A DNA stretch of 64,000 nt from Aquisalimonas sp. 2447 (GTDB taxonomy: Bacteria; Pseudomonadota; Gammaproteobacteria; Nitrococcales; Aquisalimonadaceae). Positions 35,442-43,781 of this stretch are shown one piece after another. The stretch's first letter is position 1. Each line of letters starts with the position of its first letter. The notes beneath the pieces are model-generated. The model saw only the letters and a list, made by a program, of their open reading frames with translations. It was not told the DNA's origin and did not search any database. The stretch is from positions 1,890,501 to 1,954,500 of the forward strand of contig NZ_CP050695.1 of NCBI RefSeq assembly GCF_012044895.1, in the 5' to 3' direction. The translations under genes and the position numbers were made by a program.

Positions 35442-35655
35442 GGTGATCCCGTACGCTGGCAGCTTCCCCTGTTCAGCTATGCATAACCGGTGCCATTGGT
35501 TGTTGTTCGCCTGGTCAGTGGGTTATCGCAAACACAATGGCACTCGATGTTACAAAAGGTAACGGATTGTGGCGCACGGTAACGCCTGCACTAGTGGCAG
35601 TCATGGACCAATCGCGGCACCATGGGCTCGCACTCACCCCGGGGAGGCAGGACGC

Positions 35656-36438
35656 GTGGACTGGAGGCTCCGACTGGCAGTGGCGATGGTGGTGGTGGCA
35701 CTGGCCGCGGCCGCGCAGGCGCAACAACAGCCTGTTGTGCGCATCGCCACAGATGCCGCACTGGGCGATGCCATGACGGACCTGGCCGCCGCGTTCGAGC
35801 GTAACGGCGGTGCCACCGTGCACGTCTCCCTGGGGAATTCCAGGGAACTGGGTCGGCAGATCGCCGCCGGAGCACCCTATACGCTGTTCCTGACCGCCGA
35901 TCAGGGAGTGATCGAGGACCTCATCGAAGCCGCGGAAGTGGAGGATACGGGAGAGGTTTTCGCCCGCTCGGCCCTTGTCCTGTATGTCCGCAGGGGTGCT
36001 CCCATGCGGGCGGAAGACGGCCTGGAGGGGCTGGGTGAGGCAATGGAGCGCCGGCGCCTTGGCCGCGTGGCCATGCCCGACCCGTCGGTGTCACCTCATG
36101 GCCGGGCGGCGCGGGAGAGCCTGTTCGAGGTAGGGCTGTGGGCGGATCTGCAAGCGCACCTGTCGCTAACGCGAACGGCAGTGCAGGCACGGCGGCGCGT
36201 TGATGGCGGGCCTGCGCAGGCGGCCATTCTGCCCCAATCGCTCACCCGTCGGTATGCCTTCGATGCCGGCGGAGATACGGTTAACCTGCCGGAGGCGCTG
36301 CACGCGCCGGTTGAGTATTCGAGCGTGGTGCTGGAGGACGCTGATGATTCCCCGGCGCGGGAGTTCCACGAATTCCTGCTGGAAGGGGAGGGGCGAGAGA
36401 TTCTCGAACATTACGGTTTCGCGCTTCCGCCGTTTTAG
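35656..36438 (+). CDS. ModA-like periplasmic substrate-binding protein
   Basis: A 260-aa protein of the molybdate-binding ModA family: signal peptide (VDWRLRLAVAMVVVALAAAAQA), then VRIATDAALGDAMTDLAAAFERNGGATVHVSLGNSRELGRQIAAGAPYTLFLTADQGVIEDL, matching the ModA first lobe, and a second lobe with GRVAMPDPSVSPHGRAARESL and LPEALHAPVEYSSVVLEDA. I prefer GTG 35656, which follows GGAGG, over ATG 35569. No modB or modC follows, so it is an orphan; it may serve a distant transporter or act in sensing. It converges on the second binding protein at 36456. Confidence 0.83.
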   Translation: MDWRLRLAVAMVVVALAAAAQAQQQPVVRIATDAALGDAMTDLAAAFERNGGATVHVSLGNSRELGRQIAAGAPYTLFLTADQGVIEDLIEAAEVEDTGEVFARSALVLYVRRGAPMRAEDGLEGLGEAMERRRLGRVAMPDPSVSPHGRAARESLFEVGLWADLQAHLSLTRTAVQARRRVDGGPAQAAILPQSLTRRYAFDAGGDTVNLPEALHAPVEYSSVVLEDADDSPAREFHEFLLEGEGREILEHYGFALPPF

Positions 36439-36455
36439 TCCCTCAGTGCAGCACA

Positions 36456-37343
36456 CTACGGGATCTCATCGAAGACGGTATTGAGCCAGAGTTCATCCCG
36501 GTCAATGGGCGTCAACTCCGGAAGGTCAGGGTTCTCCAGCGGGATGATCCGCGCATCCCCCGATTCCAGGTGGGCCAGTCCATTGCCGGTGCCCGGGTGG
36601 CTGCGCATCAGGGCTTCCAGGCTGCCGTCGGCCACGGCTCGCTCCAGGCCCGTCTCCAGCCGTAGCGCCAGGGCGTCGTTATCCGGGGCGACGAAGAAAT
36701 AGTTGGGCGCGTGGTAGGCAAGCAGGAGATCCGGGTACGGTACCAGGCCGTAGCGTTGGTAAAGGTCCTCTTCCGCGGCAAGCTCCTGGATACCCCGCGG
36801 GAAGAAGTCGAAGCGCCCCAGCTCCAGCATCCTGAAGAGGGTCTCATAGCCTGTGGAGGTTGTTACCCGGATGCCGTTGTGGCGCAGAATTGCGGTATCC
36901 GGCCAGTCATGGCCCTGACCGGCGACGTGCTGCTGAAGCTCTGCAAGGTCGGCGATTTCCTCGAAGGCCTCCCCTCGATGCTTTGGCAGTACCGGAACGC
37001 GGACACCCAGCATGCCGGCGGCCAACGGAATGCGGACCGGGGTGAGCTGCTCCTCACGGGCGGAGGTGGTCATCATCCACAGGACATCGATATAGCGGCC
37101 GTTGCGCATTTCCCGCATGGCGCGGTTCTGTGTCATGCGTAGCCCGATGCGGTGGAGGCTGGCCGGGCCGAAATCGTGGCGGGTCTGCTCCAGCGCGAGC
37201 TCCAGGACCTGAACCGCGTAGTCGTCGCGCTGGTCATCGGCGGTGGCCGGTGGTTGAACGCGAATCAGCGTGGTGCCCTGGGCGTCGGCGGCGGCGATGG
37301 CGGCAGCCAGGCAGCAGCTCAGGGCGCGGATGCTATAGCGCAT
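36456..37343 (-). CDS. Family 3-like periplasmic solute-binding protein
   Basis: A 295-aa secreted protein: signal peptide (MRYSIRALSCCLAAAIAAADAQ), then a two-lobe binding fold with VQVLELALEQTRHDFG, RNGRYIDVLWMMTTSAREEQLTPVRIPLAAGMLGVRV and TSTGYETLFRMLELGRFDFFPRG. The ligand is unknown. No transporter genes accompany it. Its ATG overlaps the end of the PAS-GGDEF-EAL gene by 11 bases on the same strand, so it is translationally coupled to a c-di-GMP enzyme that has a periplasmic domain. I infer it delivers a ligand signal to that enzyme. Confidence 0.8.
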   Translation of the reverse strand: MRYSIRALSCCLAAAIAAADAQGTTLIRVQPPATADDQRDDYAVQVLELALEQTRHDFGPASLHRIGLRMTQNRAMREMRNGRYIDVLWMMTTSAREEQLTPVRIPLAAGMLGVRVPVLPKHRGEAFEEIADLAELQQHVAGQGHDWPDTAILRHNGIRVTTSTGYETLFRMLELGRFDFFPRGIQELAAEEDLYQRYGLVPYPDLLLAYHAPNYFFVAPDNDALALRLETGLERAVADGSLEALMRSHPGTGNGLAHLESGDARIIPLENPDLPELTPIDRDELWLNTVFDEIP

Positions 37344-39726
37344 GGTCGATGCGAGTTCCAAGAACGTCCTGCAACCGCGCGAGCGGCATTGGCCGGTAGA
37401 AGAAATAGCCCTGCGCGCACTCGCAGCCGAGTTCACGCAGTACGTCCAGATCAGCTGCCGTTTCGACGCCTTCGGCGACAGTCGTCAGACCGAATCCGTG
37501 GGCGATGGCCACAATGGTGCGAACAAGCTCACGGTTGCCGGCGTTGTCGGACAGGCTCCGGACAAAACCGCGGTCCACCTTGAGAACGTCCGCCTGCAGC
37601 CGCTGGAGGTAGCTGAGGGACGAATAACCCTTGCCGAAGTCGTCGATGGCAATATTTACCCCCATTTCCTGGAGTCGATGCAGGGTCTGCCAGGCGAGGG
37701 CAACATCCTCCATGAACACGCGTTCGGTGATCTCCAGGGTCAGTGCCCACGAGGGCAGATCATGCTCGGCCAGGGCCCGGGTGATGGTGTCTGCGAATGC
37801 CGTGTCCCCGAGCTGCCGCGGGGAGACGTTGACCGCCATACGAAGGCTGGCGTGGTCCTTGTCCCGCCGCAGGGCGGCGAGGGTTGCCAGGCTGGCGCGC
37901 AGGACCCACTCGCCCATGGGCAGGATCAGGCCATTGTCTTCGGCGAGATTGATGAATTCGTCCGGCGGGATCAGGCCCCGCGTCGGATGATCCCAGCGGA
38001 TCAGGGCCTCCAGGCCGGTGATGTGACTGTCAGCGAGGTCGATGATGGGCTGGTAATGGAGCAGGAACTCGCCCTCCGCCAGAGCGCGGTGTAGATCCGC
38101 ATCCAGCGTCAGTCGCCGCCGGGTGTCATCCTGATGCTGATAGTCCGCCATGCAGACCGGAGTCAGGGGATTGTGCTTGGCACGGGAGAGCGCAGCGTCG
38201 GCGGCGCGCAGCAGCTCGGGCACCTGCCGGCCGGAGCCCGGGCACGGGGCGACACCGGCGGTGAACGCCAGCACGAAGGGCTGATCGTTGACGAAGCGGA
38301 CCTCGCGCAGTTGCTCCAGGAACTCGCAGATGCGCTCAAAGAGCGCGTCTGCGGACCATGCTCCGGGAATGACCAGTATGAACTCGTCATTGCCGAAGCG
38401 CCCGGCCTGCCAGCCCGGATCGGTGAGATGGCGCAGGTGGTCGGCGATTGCCCGCAGAACCTGATCGCCGCCGTCGGGGCCGAGGCTTTCATTGATGGCC
38501 TTGAAGTTATTGATGTCCAGCAGCACCACGGCGCCGGCATGTTCGCCCTGCGGGCCGATTGCGGCGGCCAGGAGCTGCTGCATCAGTTGGCGGTTGGGCA
38601 GGCCGGTGAGGGGATCGAAATGGGTCTGGTAGTCCAGGCGCTTTTCCACCGTGCGCAGCTGGGTAAGATCCTCGAACACGGCGATGTACTGGGACCCTTG
38701 GCCGGCATTGATGGCCGAGATGGCGGCATGCGCCCAGCGGTACTGTCCGTCCGCACGCCGGAAGCGGATCTCCCCCCGCCATTCGCCGCCCTCACGGGCG
38801 ATCTCCCAGGGATCGGGCTGACCATCGGCCACGGTGAGGTGCTGCTCAAGCCACCCGTTGTCGCCGAATACCGGCCGCCCAGCGTGCTCGGCCAGGGCAC
38901 AGCCACTGAACGCCTCGAATCGCGGATTCGCGTATTCCAGGCGACTGCGATCATCCAGGATCATGACACCGGCCGGGGACTGCTGCAGTGCCCCGGAGAG
39001 GAGTCTGTGACGTCGCTCGGCATGCAGGCGCGCATCCATGTCTTCCGCCATGCGGGTCGTCGCGTAGTTCAGGGAACCGGCGAGTTCATCCAGTTCGTCC
39101 GGGCGCAGCAGGCCGCCGGGGCCGCGCGGGAGTTCGACGGAGTCCTCAAGATGGTCGAGCCGCAACGCCCGGGCGAACCGGGCGAGGTATTGCAGGTGCC
39201 GGATCACGAGGTAGTAGATGAGGGCCAGGAGCAGCAGCGAGACCACGAATGTCTTGGCGGCCTGGGTTCCGAGGATCGTGAGCAAGCGTTCCCAGATGCG
39301 CGCGTGGATACCCGCAAGGGAGGCCGTGACTTCGACAGTGCCCAGTTGGTGGTGGACGCCGTCCGACGTGCGGTAGTGCACCGGGATGGTCATCTGGTGC
39401 GTGTGCGGGTAGTCGTCGGTCTCGCCCACCGTCAGTTCGGCGTCACCGGAAAGTTCCGCCTGTTTCACGTGGGGTAGGCTCTCGAGCCCCTGGAGTTGCA
39501 GCCGTAGCTGGTCCTCGTCCAGCGCCCAGAGGCTGGCGCCCAGGGGGCCCGCAAAGCTTCCGCGGGCGTCCGTCAGGGTCTGTTCGAGGGTATTCAGGTC
39601 CCGGCGGTACTCGACGTAGAGCTGGATGGACGTGACCACCAGTGTGACCAGGGAACTGGCCAGCAGAATGGCGACAACCACTTTCAGGCTCAGTCGGCGG
39701 TGTCGGATCCATCCTGGTAGTGTCAT
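37333..39726 (-). CDS. Membrane PAS-GGDEF-EAL c-di-GMP phosphodiesterase
   Basis: A 797-aa inner-membrane protein. Spans at about 15-37 and 158-176 enclose a 120-residue periplasmic sensor; a HAMP-like linker, a PAS domain (about 240-360), a GGDEF domain (365-530) and an EAL domain (545-797) follow. The GGDEF motif is GNDEF (445-449), so cyclase activity is doubtful; a GTP-sensing role is possible. The EAL set looks intact: GLEALIRWDHP, MAVNVSPRQL, ITERVF, DDFGKGYSSLSYL, VAEGVET. It is therefore predicted to degrade c-di-GMP. The start ATG 39726 has AAGGTGG upstream; the open frame extends to 39918 without similarity. Confidence 0.88.
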   Translation of the reverse strand: MTLPGWIRHRRLSLKVVVAILLASSLVTLVVTSIQLYVEYRRDLNTLEQTLTDARGSFAGPLGASLWALDEDQLRLQLQGLESLPHVKQAELSGDAELTVGETDDYPHTHQMTIPVHYRTSDGVHHQLGTVEVTASLAGIHARIWERLLTILGTQAAKTFVVSLLLLALIYYLVIRHLQYLARFARALRLDHLEDSVELPRGPGGLLRPDELDELAGSLNYATTRMAEDMDARLHAERRHRLLSGALQQSPAGVMILDDRSRLEYANPRFEAFSGCALAEHAGRPVFGDNGWLEQHLTVADGQPDPWEIAREGGEWRGEIRFRRADGQYRWAHAAISAINAGQGSQYIAVFEDLTQLRTVEKRLDYQTHFDPLTGLPNRQLMQQLLAAAIGPQGEHAGAVVLLDINNFKAINESLGPDGGDQVLRAIADHLRHLTDPGWQAGRFGNDEFILVIPGAWSADALFERICEFLEQLREVRFVNDQPFVLAFTAGVAPCPGSGRQVPELLRAADAALSRAKHNPLTPVCMADYQHQDDTRRRLTLDADLHRALAEGEFLLHYQPIIDLADSHITGLEALIRWDHPTRGLIPPDEFINLAEDNGLILPMGEWVLRASLATLAALRRDKDHASLRMAVNVSPRQLGDTAFADTITRALAEHDLPSWALTLEITERVFMEDVALAWQTLHRLQEMGVNIAIDDFGKGYSSLSYLQRLQADVLKVDRGFVRSLSDNAGNRELVRTIVAIAHGFGLTTVAEGVETAADLDVLRELGCECAQGYFFYRPMPLARLQDVLGTRIDHAL

Positions 39727-39827
39727 CAACCACCTTTTTTCCGCCGGGCGGCATGGCAGGTGAACCGGCCCGGGGCCTGACACGTTTATGACGCACTCTA
39801 TCAGCTCGTTATAGCATCTTTGTTGCG

Positions 39828-39873
39828 CCGGAGGCGAGATCGCGGCTACGTCGTCGTTGGCCGTCGCCTCCGG
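39828..39873. repeat. 10-bp inverted repeat between divergent genes
   Basis: CCGGAGGCGA (39828-39837) and TCGCCTCCGG (39864-39873) form a perfect dyad around a 26-base loop, midway between the EAL gene and the SDR gene. It could be an operator for either divergent unit. No regulator gene is adjacent. Confidence 0.5.
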
Positions 39874-39968
39874 TAACATGTCCTGCTTTGCGGTGGCCCT
39901 GCGCTCGGCATGGGACACCGGGTACGGGCGCCTCTACACCGATCAGAACAACAGACGGGGAGACTGGA

Positions 39969-40820
39969 ATGGTGAAGCTCAAGGGACGGGTTGCCGTCGT
40001 TACCGGCGGCGGCAGCGGGCTCGGGCGTGAGTTGGCGCTGTGCTGCGCTCGACGCGGCATGACCGTGGTGCTGGCCGACGTGGACGAGCCGGGGATGGCG
40101 GAGACAGCGCGTCTGGTGACCGAAGAGTGTGCCGGCAGCGACTGCGTTGCCTATCCCCTGGATGTCTCCAGCGCAGATGCCGTGGAGGCGTTCGCCGCCG
40201 CCGTGTGGGACCGCTTTGGCGGGATCCATTTGCTTTTCAATAACGCCGGCGTCGCCGTGAACGGTCCCGTCTGGGAGCATACCGTGGCGGATTGGGAGTG
40301 GGTCCTCGGAGTGAATCTGCGCGGGGTTGCCTGGGGCATTCGTGCCTTTGTCCCGCGGATGATCGCTCAGGGCGAGGGGCACGTGGTCAACACCGCTTCC
40401 GCTGCCGGCTGGGTCAATGCCCCGGGGAGCGCCATCTACAACGCCAGCAAGGCCAGTGTCGTGGCGCTCACCGAGACGCTGGCACTGGACCTGCGTGACG
40501 TCGATGCCGACATAGGCGTCACGCTGCTGTCGCCGGCGTTCTTCCCGACACCCATCGCTGAATCGGAGCGCAACCGGCCGCCGGAGCTGGCCGATACGGC
40601 CCCCATGTCGGAGATCCGGCGCAAGCGCGATCAGGAACTGCGCCATGCCGTCCAGCATGGGCGTATTGCTGCCGGCACCATCGCGGAGCGCGCCCTGGAA
40701 GCGGTGGAAGCGGGGCGGTTCTATGTGTTTCCCCACGCCAAGATCAAGGATCTGGTGGGCGCCCGGGCGGACGCAGTGGCGGCTGAAGCCGATGTGTTCG
40801 ACACCCTGGCCGGGCGCTGA
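39969..40820 (+). CDS. Short-chain dehydrogenase/reductase
   Basis: A 283-aa classical SDR. The cofactor motif is TGGGSGLGRE, followed by NNAGV and the catalytic Ser (NTASAAGW), Tyr and Lys (YNASKAS). An acidic residue after beta-2 (LADVDEPG) suggests NAD(H). A C-terminal extension contains a charged segment and FYVFPHAKIKD, as in many uncharacterised SDRs that act on hydrophobic alcohols. The substrate cannot be assigned. The start at ATG 39969 has GGGGAG upstream. The MFS transporter gene follows after 47 bases and may be in the same transcript. Confidence 0.9.
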   Translation: MVKLKGRVAVVTGGGSGLGRELALCCARRGMTVVLADVDEPGMAETARLVTEECAGSDCVAYPLDVSSADAVEAFAAAVWDRFGGIHLLFNNAGVAVNGPVWEHTVADWEWVLGVNLRGVAWGIRAFVPRMIAQGEGHVVNTASAAGWVNAPGSAIYNASKASVVALTETLALDLRDVDADIGVTLLSPAFFPTPIAESERNRPPELADTAPMSEIRRKRDQELRHAVQHGRIAAGTIAERALEAVEAGRFYVFPHAKIKDLVGARADAVAAEADVFDTLAGR

Positions 40821-40867
40821 CCGCGGCATGCCGGACACAGGGATTGCAACGCGCTTTGGTCGGAACC

Positions 40868-42049
40868 ATGCGTAGCGATACGGCGCGCCCGCCGGCCTGG
40901 CTGATGATCGTCACCGGGATGCTGGTCACCGTGGTGGTGCTGGTGTTCGCGCGCCTGGCCTACGGTTTCATCGTGCCGCCCATGCGGGAAGGGCTGGGGC
41001 TCAGCTACCAGCAGGCCGGGACCCTTGGCACGGTGACCGCGTTCGGTTACCTGTGCCTGGTCATGGTGGCCGGCGTGACCGCCGGCCGCGTTGGCGGCCG
41101 CAACACCGTTGTCCTCGGTGTAGCCCTGGTCACGGTGGGATTCGCCGGACTGAGCGTGGCATCGGATTACCGTCTGCTGTTGGTCCTCATGGCGTTACTG
41201 GGTTTCGGTACCGCGTTCGGCTATACGCCGCTGGTATCATTGCTCTCCAGCTGGTTCCCGGAGCGCCGGGGTGTGGTCATCGGGCTGCTCAATGGTGGCG
41301 TCGGCGGCGGTATGCTGATCTGCGGCATCCTGATTCCCTACGCCCCGGATGTGTTCGGCGAGGCCGGCTGGCGGGTGACCTGGGCGGCGTTCGCCGTGGG
41401 CGGAGCGGCCGTGCTGGTTGCTGTGCTGGCGTTCCTGCGCAACCCGCCGACGCCCCCGGAGGGCGGCGGCAAGAGCAGCCCGGCGGACAAGGCCGCGGTG
41501 TTCCGCAACCGGCACGTCATCCTGGTAGGCGTGGTCTACGGGGTGCTGGGAACCACCTACATCGTCCAGGTGGTGTTCATGTACAGCTTTGCCCTGGAGT
41601 CCGGAATCTCCGCGGTGGTCGCCGGCCGCCTGGCGGCGAGCATGGGGGCGCTGGGGATGGTTGCCAGCCTGCTGTGGGGCTGGCTGTCTGACCGTTTCGG
41701 CCGCGGCAATGCCCTGATGCTGTCCATGGGGCTGTACCTGGCAGGCATGACGGTCCCTGTGATCACGCCGACCCTGGCGGGTTTCGCCGCTCATTATCTG
41801 GTCCTGGGACTGGCGGTGAGCGGGGTGTTCACCACCATCCTGGCCGCCAGCACCGAGCATGTCGGGGTCAGGGAAGCGCCGCTGGCGGTGAGCTTCGTTA
41901 CCATGTTCATGGCGGCGGGGCAGCTTGCAGGCCCGGCGGCGGCCGGGGTGCTCATCGACTGGACCGGTGATTTCCGCCTGACCTTCGGCTTGTGCGCGGC
42001 CCTGGTTGCCGCCGGCGTGGTGCTGAGCTGGCGAATCCGACGTTACTGA
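40868..42049 (+). CDS. Major facilitator superfamily transporter
   Basis: A 393-aa inner-membrane protein with 12 predicted spans, central loop rich in Pro/Gly/Lys (NPPTPPEGGGKSSPADK), and MFS loop motifs such as GWLSDRFGRGNAL after span 8. It resembles the YbfB/CynX-like group of small-organic-anion transporters. Start options are TTG 40844 and ATG 40868; I favour the ATG. It follows the SDR closely, which hints that it may carry the SDR substrate. Confidence 0.87.
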   Translation: MRSDTARPPAWLMIVTGMLVTVVVLVFARLAYGFIVPPMREGLGLSYQQAGTLGTVTAFGYLCLVMVAGVTAGRVGGRNTVVLGVALVTVGFAGLSVASDYRLLLVLMALLGFGTAFGYTPLVSLLSSWFPERRGVVIGLLNGGVGGGMLICGILIPYAPDVFGEAGWRVTWAAFAVGGAAVLVAVLAFLRNPPTPPEGGGKSSPADKAAVFRNRHVILVGVVYGVLGTTYIVQVVFMYSFALESGISAVVAGRLAASMGALGMVASLLWGWLSDRFGRGNALMLSMGLYLAGMTVPVITPTLAGFAAHYLVLGLAVSGVFTTILAASTEHVGVREAPLAVSFVTMFMAAGQLAGPAAAGVLIDWTGDFRLTFGLCAALVAAGVVLSWRIRRY

Positions 42050-42095
42050 TCATGCCCGCGGGGTTCGGCCCTGGCGTGCGCCAACAGAGGTTGAC

Positions 42096-42584
42096 ATGAA
42101 ATTCCTGACCGGCGGGCGCAAGGCCCCGTTCACCGACCGTATCGCGTCACGTTTCGCCTTCTGGATCATCAACGGCCATGCGCCACCGGATCAACCCGCG
42201 CTGGACCAGTTGGAGCGTGAGCGGCGGCGGCATCTGCAGTGGTTGCTGGTGCAGCTGGCGATCTATTTCTCCTTCGGCGGCTTTCTGGCAATGGCGGCAC
42301 CGGATGCAGTGGTGTTCGTGGCTGCCGTGGCGTTGCTGGTTGCTGCTCCGACCCTGTGGCGGCTCGGGCGTGACTGGCGGGCCACACCCGCGCTGTTCGA
42401 GGGCGTGGATCACGAGCACGAACTGGTGCAGGAGGTGGAAAGGGCCTGCGAGCGCTCGGAGCACGTCGCCCGGTACCGCAAGCGCCAGCGCAAACTCAAG
42501 CGGCCATTGTTGCGTATCGAGGCAGTGGCCATGGTGGCCGTGCCGGATCTGGACGAGCAGCACTGGCGGCTAGGGGAGCGCTGA
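42096..42584 (+). CDS. Membrane protein of unknown function; 3' end lies in the fold-back element
   Basis: I do not recognise this 162-aa protein. A polar N-terminus is followed by two hydrophobic spans (QLAIYFSFGGFLAMAAP and VVFVAAVALLVAAPTLW) and a long charged helical tail (HEHELVQEVERACERSEHVARYRKRQRKLKR). The last codons and the TGA stop (42582-42584) fall inside the left terminal repeat of the element that starts at 42570, so the element has replaced or extended the original C-terminus by at least four residues. Confidence 0.7.
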   Translation: MKFLTGGRKAPFTDRIASRFAFWIINGHAPPDQPALDQLERERRRHLQWLLVQLAIYFSFGGFLAMAAPDAVVFVAAVALLVAAPTLWRLGRDWRATPALFEGVDHEHELVQEVERACERSEHVARYRKRQRKLKRPLLRIEAVAMVAVPDLDEQHWRLGER

Positions 42585-42839
42585 ACAATTCCCGCGTGCC
42601 TCTGCGCGTCATGGCGGCGCTCTGGCAAGGCGGCGTTCGCAGTGAATGGCCGCAGCCCTTTACAAGAACGCCAACGCGGTCAGAGCGCCGCCATGACGCG
42701 CCCTGCGGGCCGATCAGCGCGCTCGCAGCCGGCGTTGCACTGCTTGACTGTACCGGCAGTACAGCGCGGCGCAGCGCGCCTTGTCTGCGAGCGCGCTGAT
42801 CGGCCAGAGGCGCGCGCGAATTATTCAGCGTTCCCCTAG
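42570..42839. mobile_element. MITE-like fold-back element with three long stems, 270 bp
   Basis: Terminal inverted repeats of 34 bases (42570-42603 and 42806-42839) match at 30 positions. Right after the left repeat, a 21-bp perfect inverted repeat (42604-42624 / 42681-42701) forms hairpin A, extended by GGCGTTC/GAACGCC (42632-42638 / 42666-42672). Six bases later, a second perfect 21-bp repeat (42708-42728 / 42785-42805) forms hairpin B, with an apical stem CTGTAC/GTACAG (42748-42753 / 42759-42764). The right repeat begins on the next base. The ends are bounded by CTAG on both sides (42570-42573, 42836-42839), which may be a target duplication. No coding capacity. It sits between convergent genes. 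Confidence 0.75.
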
Positions 42840-42853
42840 AGGCGCCGGGTGCT

Positions 42854-43726
42854 TCATGAGGGTTGCAGAAACCCGTTGAGATGCTCCGCCACGGTGTCCG
42901 GTATTTCTTCCTGGAGGAAGTGGCCCGCGGCCACCGATTCCACGCGCACTTCACTGAAACAGTCCTCGATGTGATTGAGAAACTCCGGGATCACCACCTT
43001 GTCGCGGTTGCCATGGACGTACAGTGCAGGCATGGGGAAGACGTGCCCGGCCAGTGATGCCCAGCGTTTCTGATCCTCACGCATGGTGCGGTAGTAGTTT
43101 GCGCCGCTGCCGGGAGTGCCGGGGATGCTGTAACAGCGGACGAATTCCTGAAAGGCGTCCTCCGGGAACGGGGTGTTGTTGGAGGTGCGCAAAAAGGCAC
43201 TCAGCCAGTCCGCCTCGTTGCCGGGAATCATCGCCTCGGCCAGGCCCTGCTGTTGCTGGAAGTGCTGGTACCACTGGTGGCGCGCTCCCTTGCTCTTGAT
43301 CACTTCCAGGGCCTCGGCGTTGCCGCGGGCATTGTTCACCAGGCTGATGTTCATGATCACCAGCCGGGTGACGCGCTGGGGCGCGGCAATAGCCATCTCC
43401 TGGGCGACCACGCCGCCCCAGTCGTGGCTGACCAGCTGGAAGCGGTCGATGCCCAGGGCGTCCAGGACCCGCAGCATGTCTGCCGCCAGGGCCTGTTTGC
43501 GGAACAGCGCCTGTTCACCTTCGCGGGGACTGTCGCCGAGGCCGCGCAGGTCGGGGGCGATAACGCGCAGGCCCTGGCGCAGCCGTCCGCCGACCCGCTC
43601 CCAGCAGTAGGAACTCTCCGGCCAGCCATGGAGCATGACCACCGGCGTGCCGGCGGGGTCACCCCCTTCCCGGTAAGCGAACTGTTCACCATCAACCGTG
43701 ACGAATCGGGGTTCTGAAAGAAACAC
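42854..43726 (-). CDS. Alpha/beta hydrolase (epoxide hydrolase / haloalkane dehalogenase-like)
   Basis: A 290-aa alpha/beta-hydrolase. Oxyanion region VVMLHGWPESSYCWERV, nucleophile Asp in LVSHDWGGVVAQEMA (Asp rather than Ser, as in epoxide hydrolases and dehalogenases), acid region YVHGNRDKVV, and catalytic His in AAGHFLQEE. An aspartate nucleophile points to ester-intermediate hydrolysis of epoxides or carbon-halogen bonds. The start is GTG 43726 with TAGGAG upstream. The gene is divergent from the sugar dehydrogenase gene and ends next to the fold-back element. Confidence 0.88.
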   Translation of the reverse strand: MFLSEPRFVTVDGEQFAYREGGDPAGTPVVMLHGWPESSYCWERVGGRLRQGLRVIAPDLRGLGDSPREGEQALFRKQALAADMLRVLDALGIDRFQLVSHDWGGVVAQEMAIAAPQRVTRLVIMNISLVNNARGNAEALEVIKSKGARHQWYQHFQQQQGLAEAMIPGNEADWLSAFLRTSNNTPFPEDAFQEFVRCYSIPGTPGSGANYYRTMREDQKRWASLAGHVFPMPALYVHGNRDKVVIPEFLNHIEDCFSEVRVESVAAGHFLQEEIPDTVAEHLNGFLQPS

Positions 43727-43781
43727 GAAAAACTCCTACAATAGTTGTTCAATCATTTCAGCCGAGCAGGAGGTCCGAACC

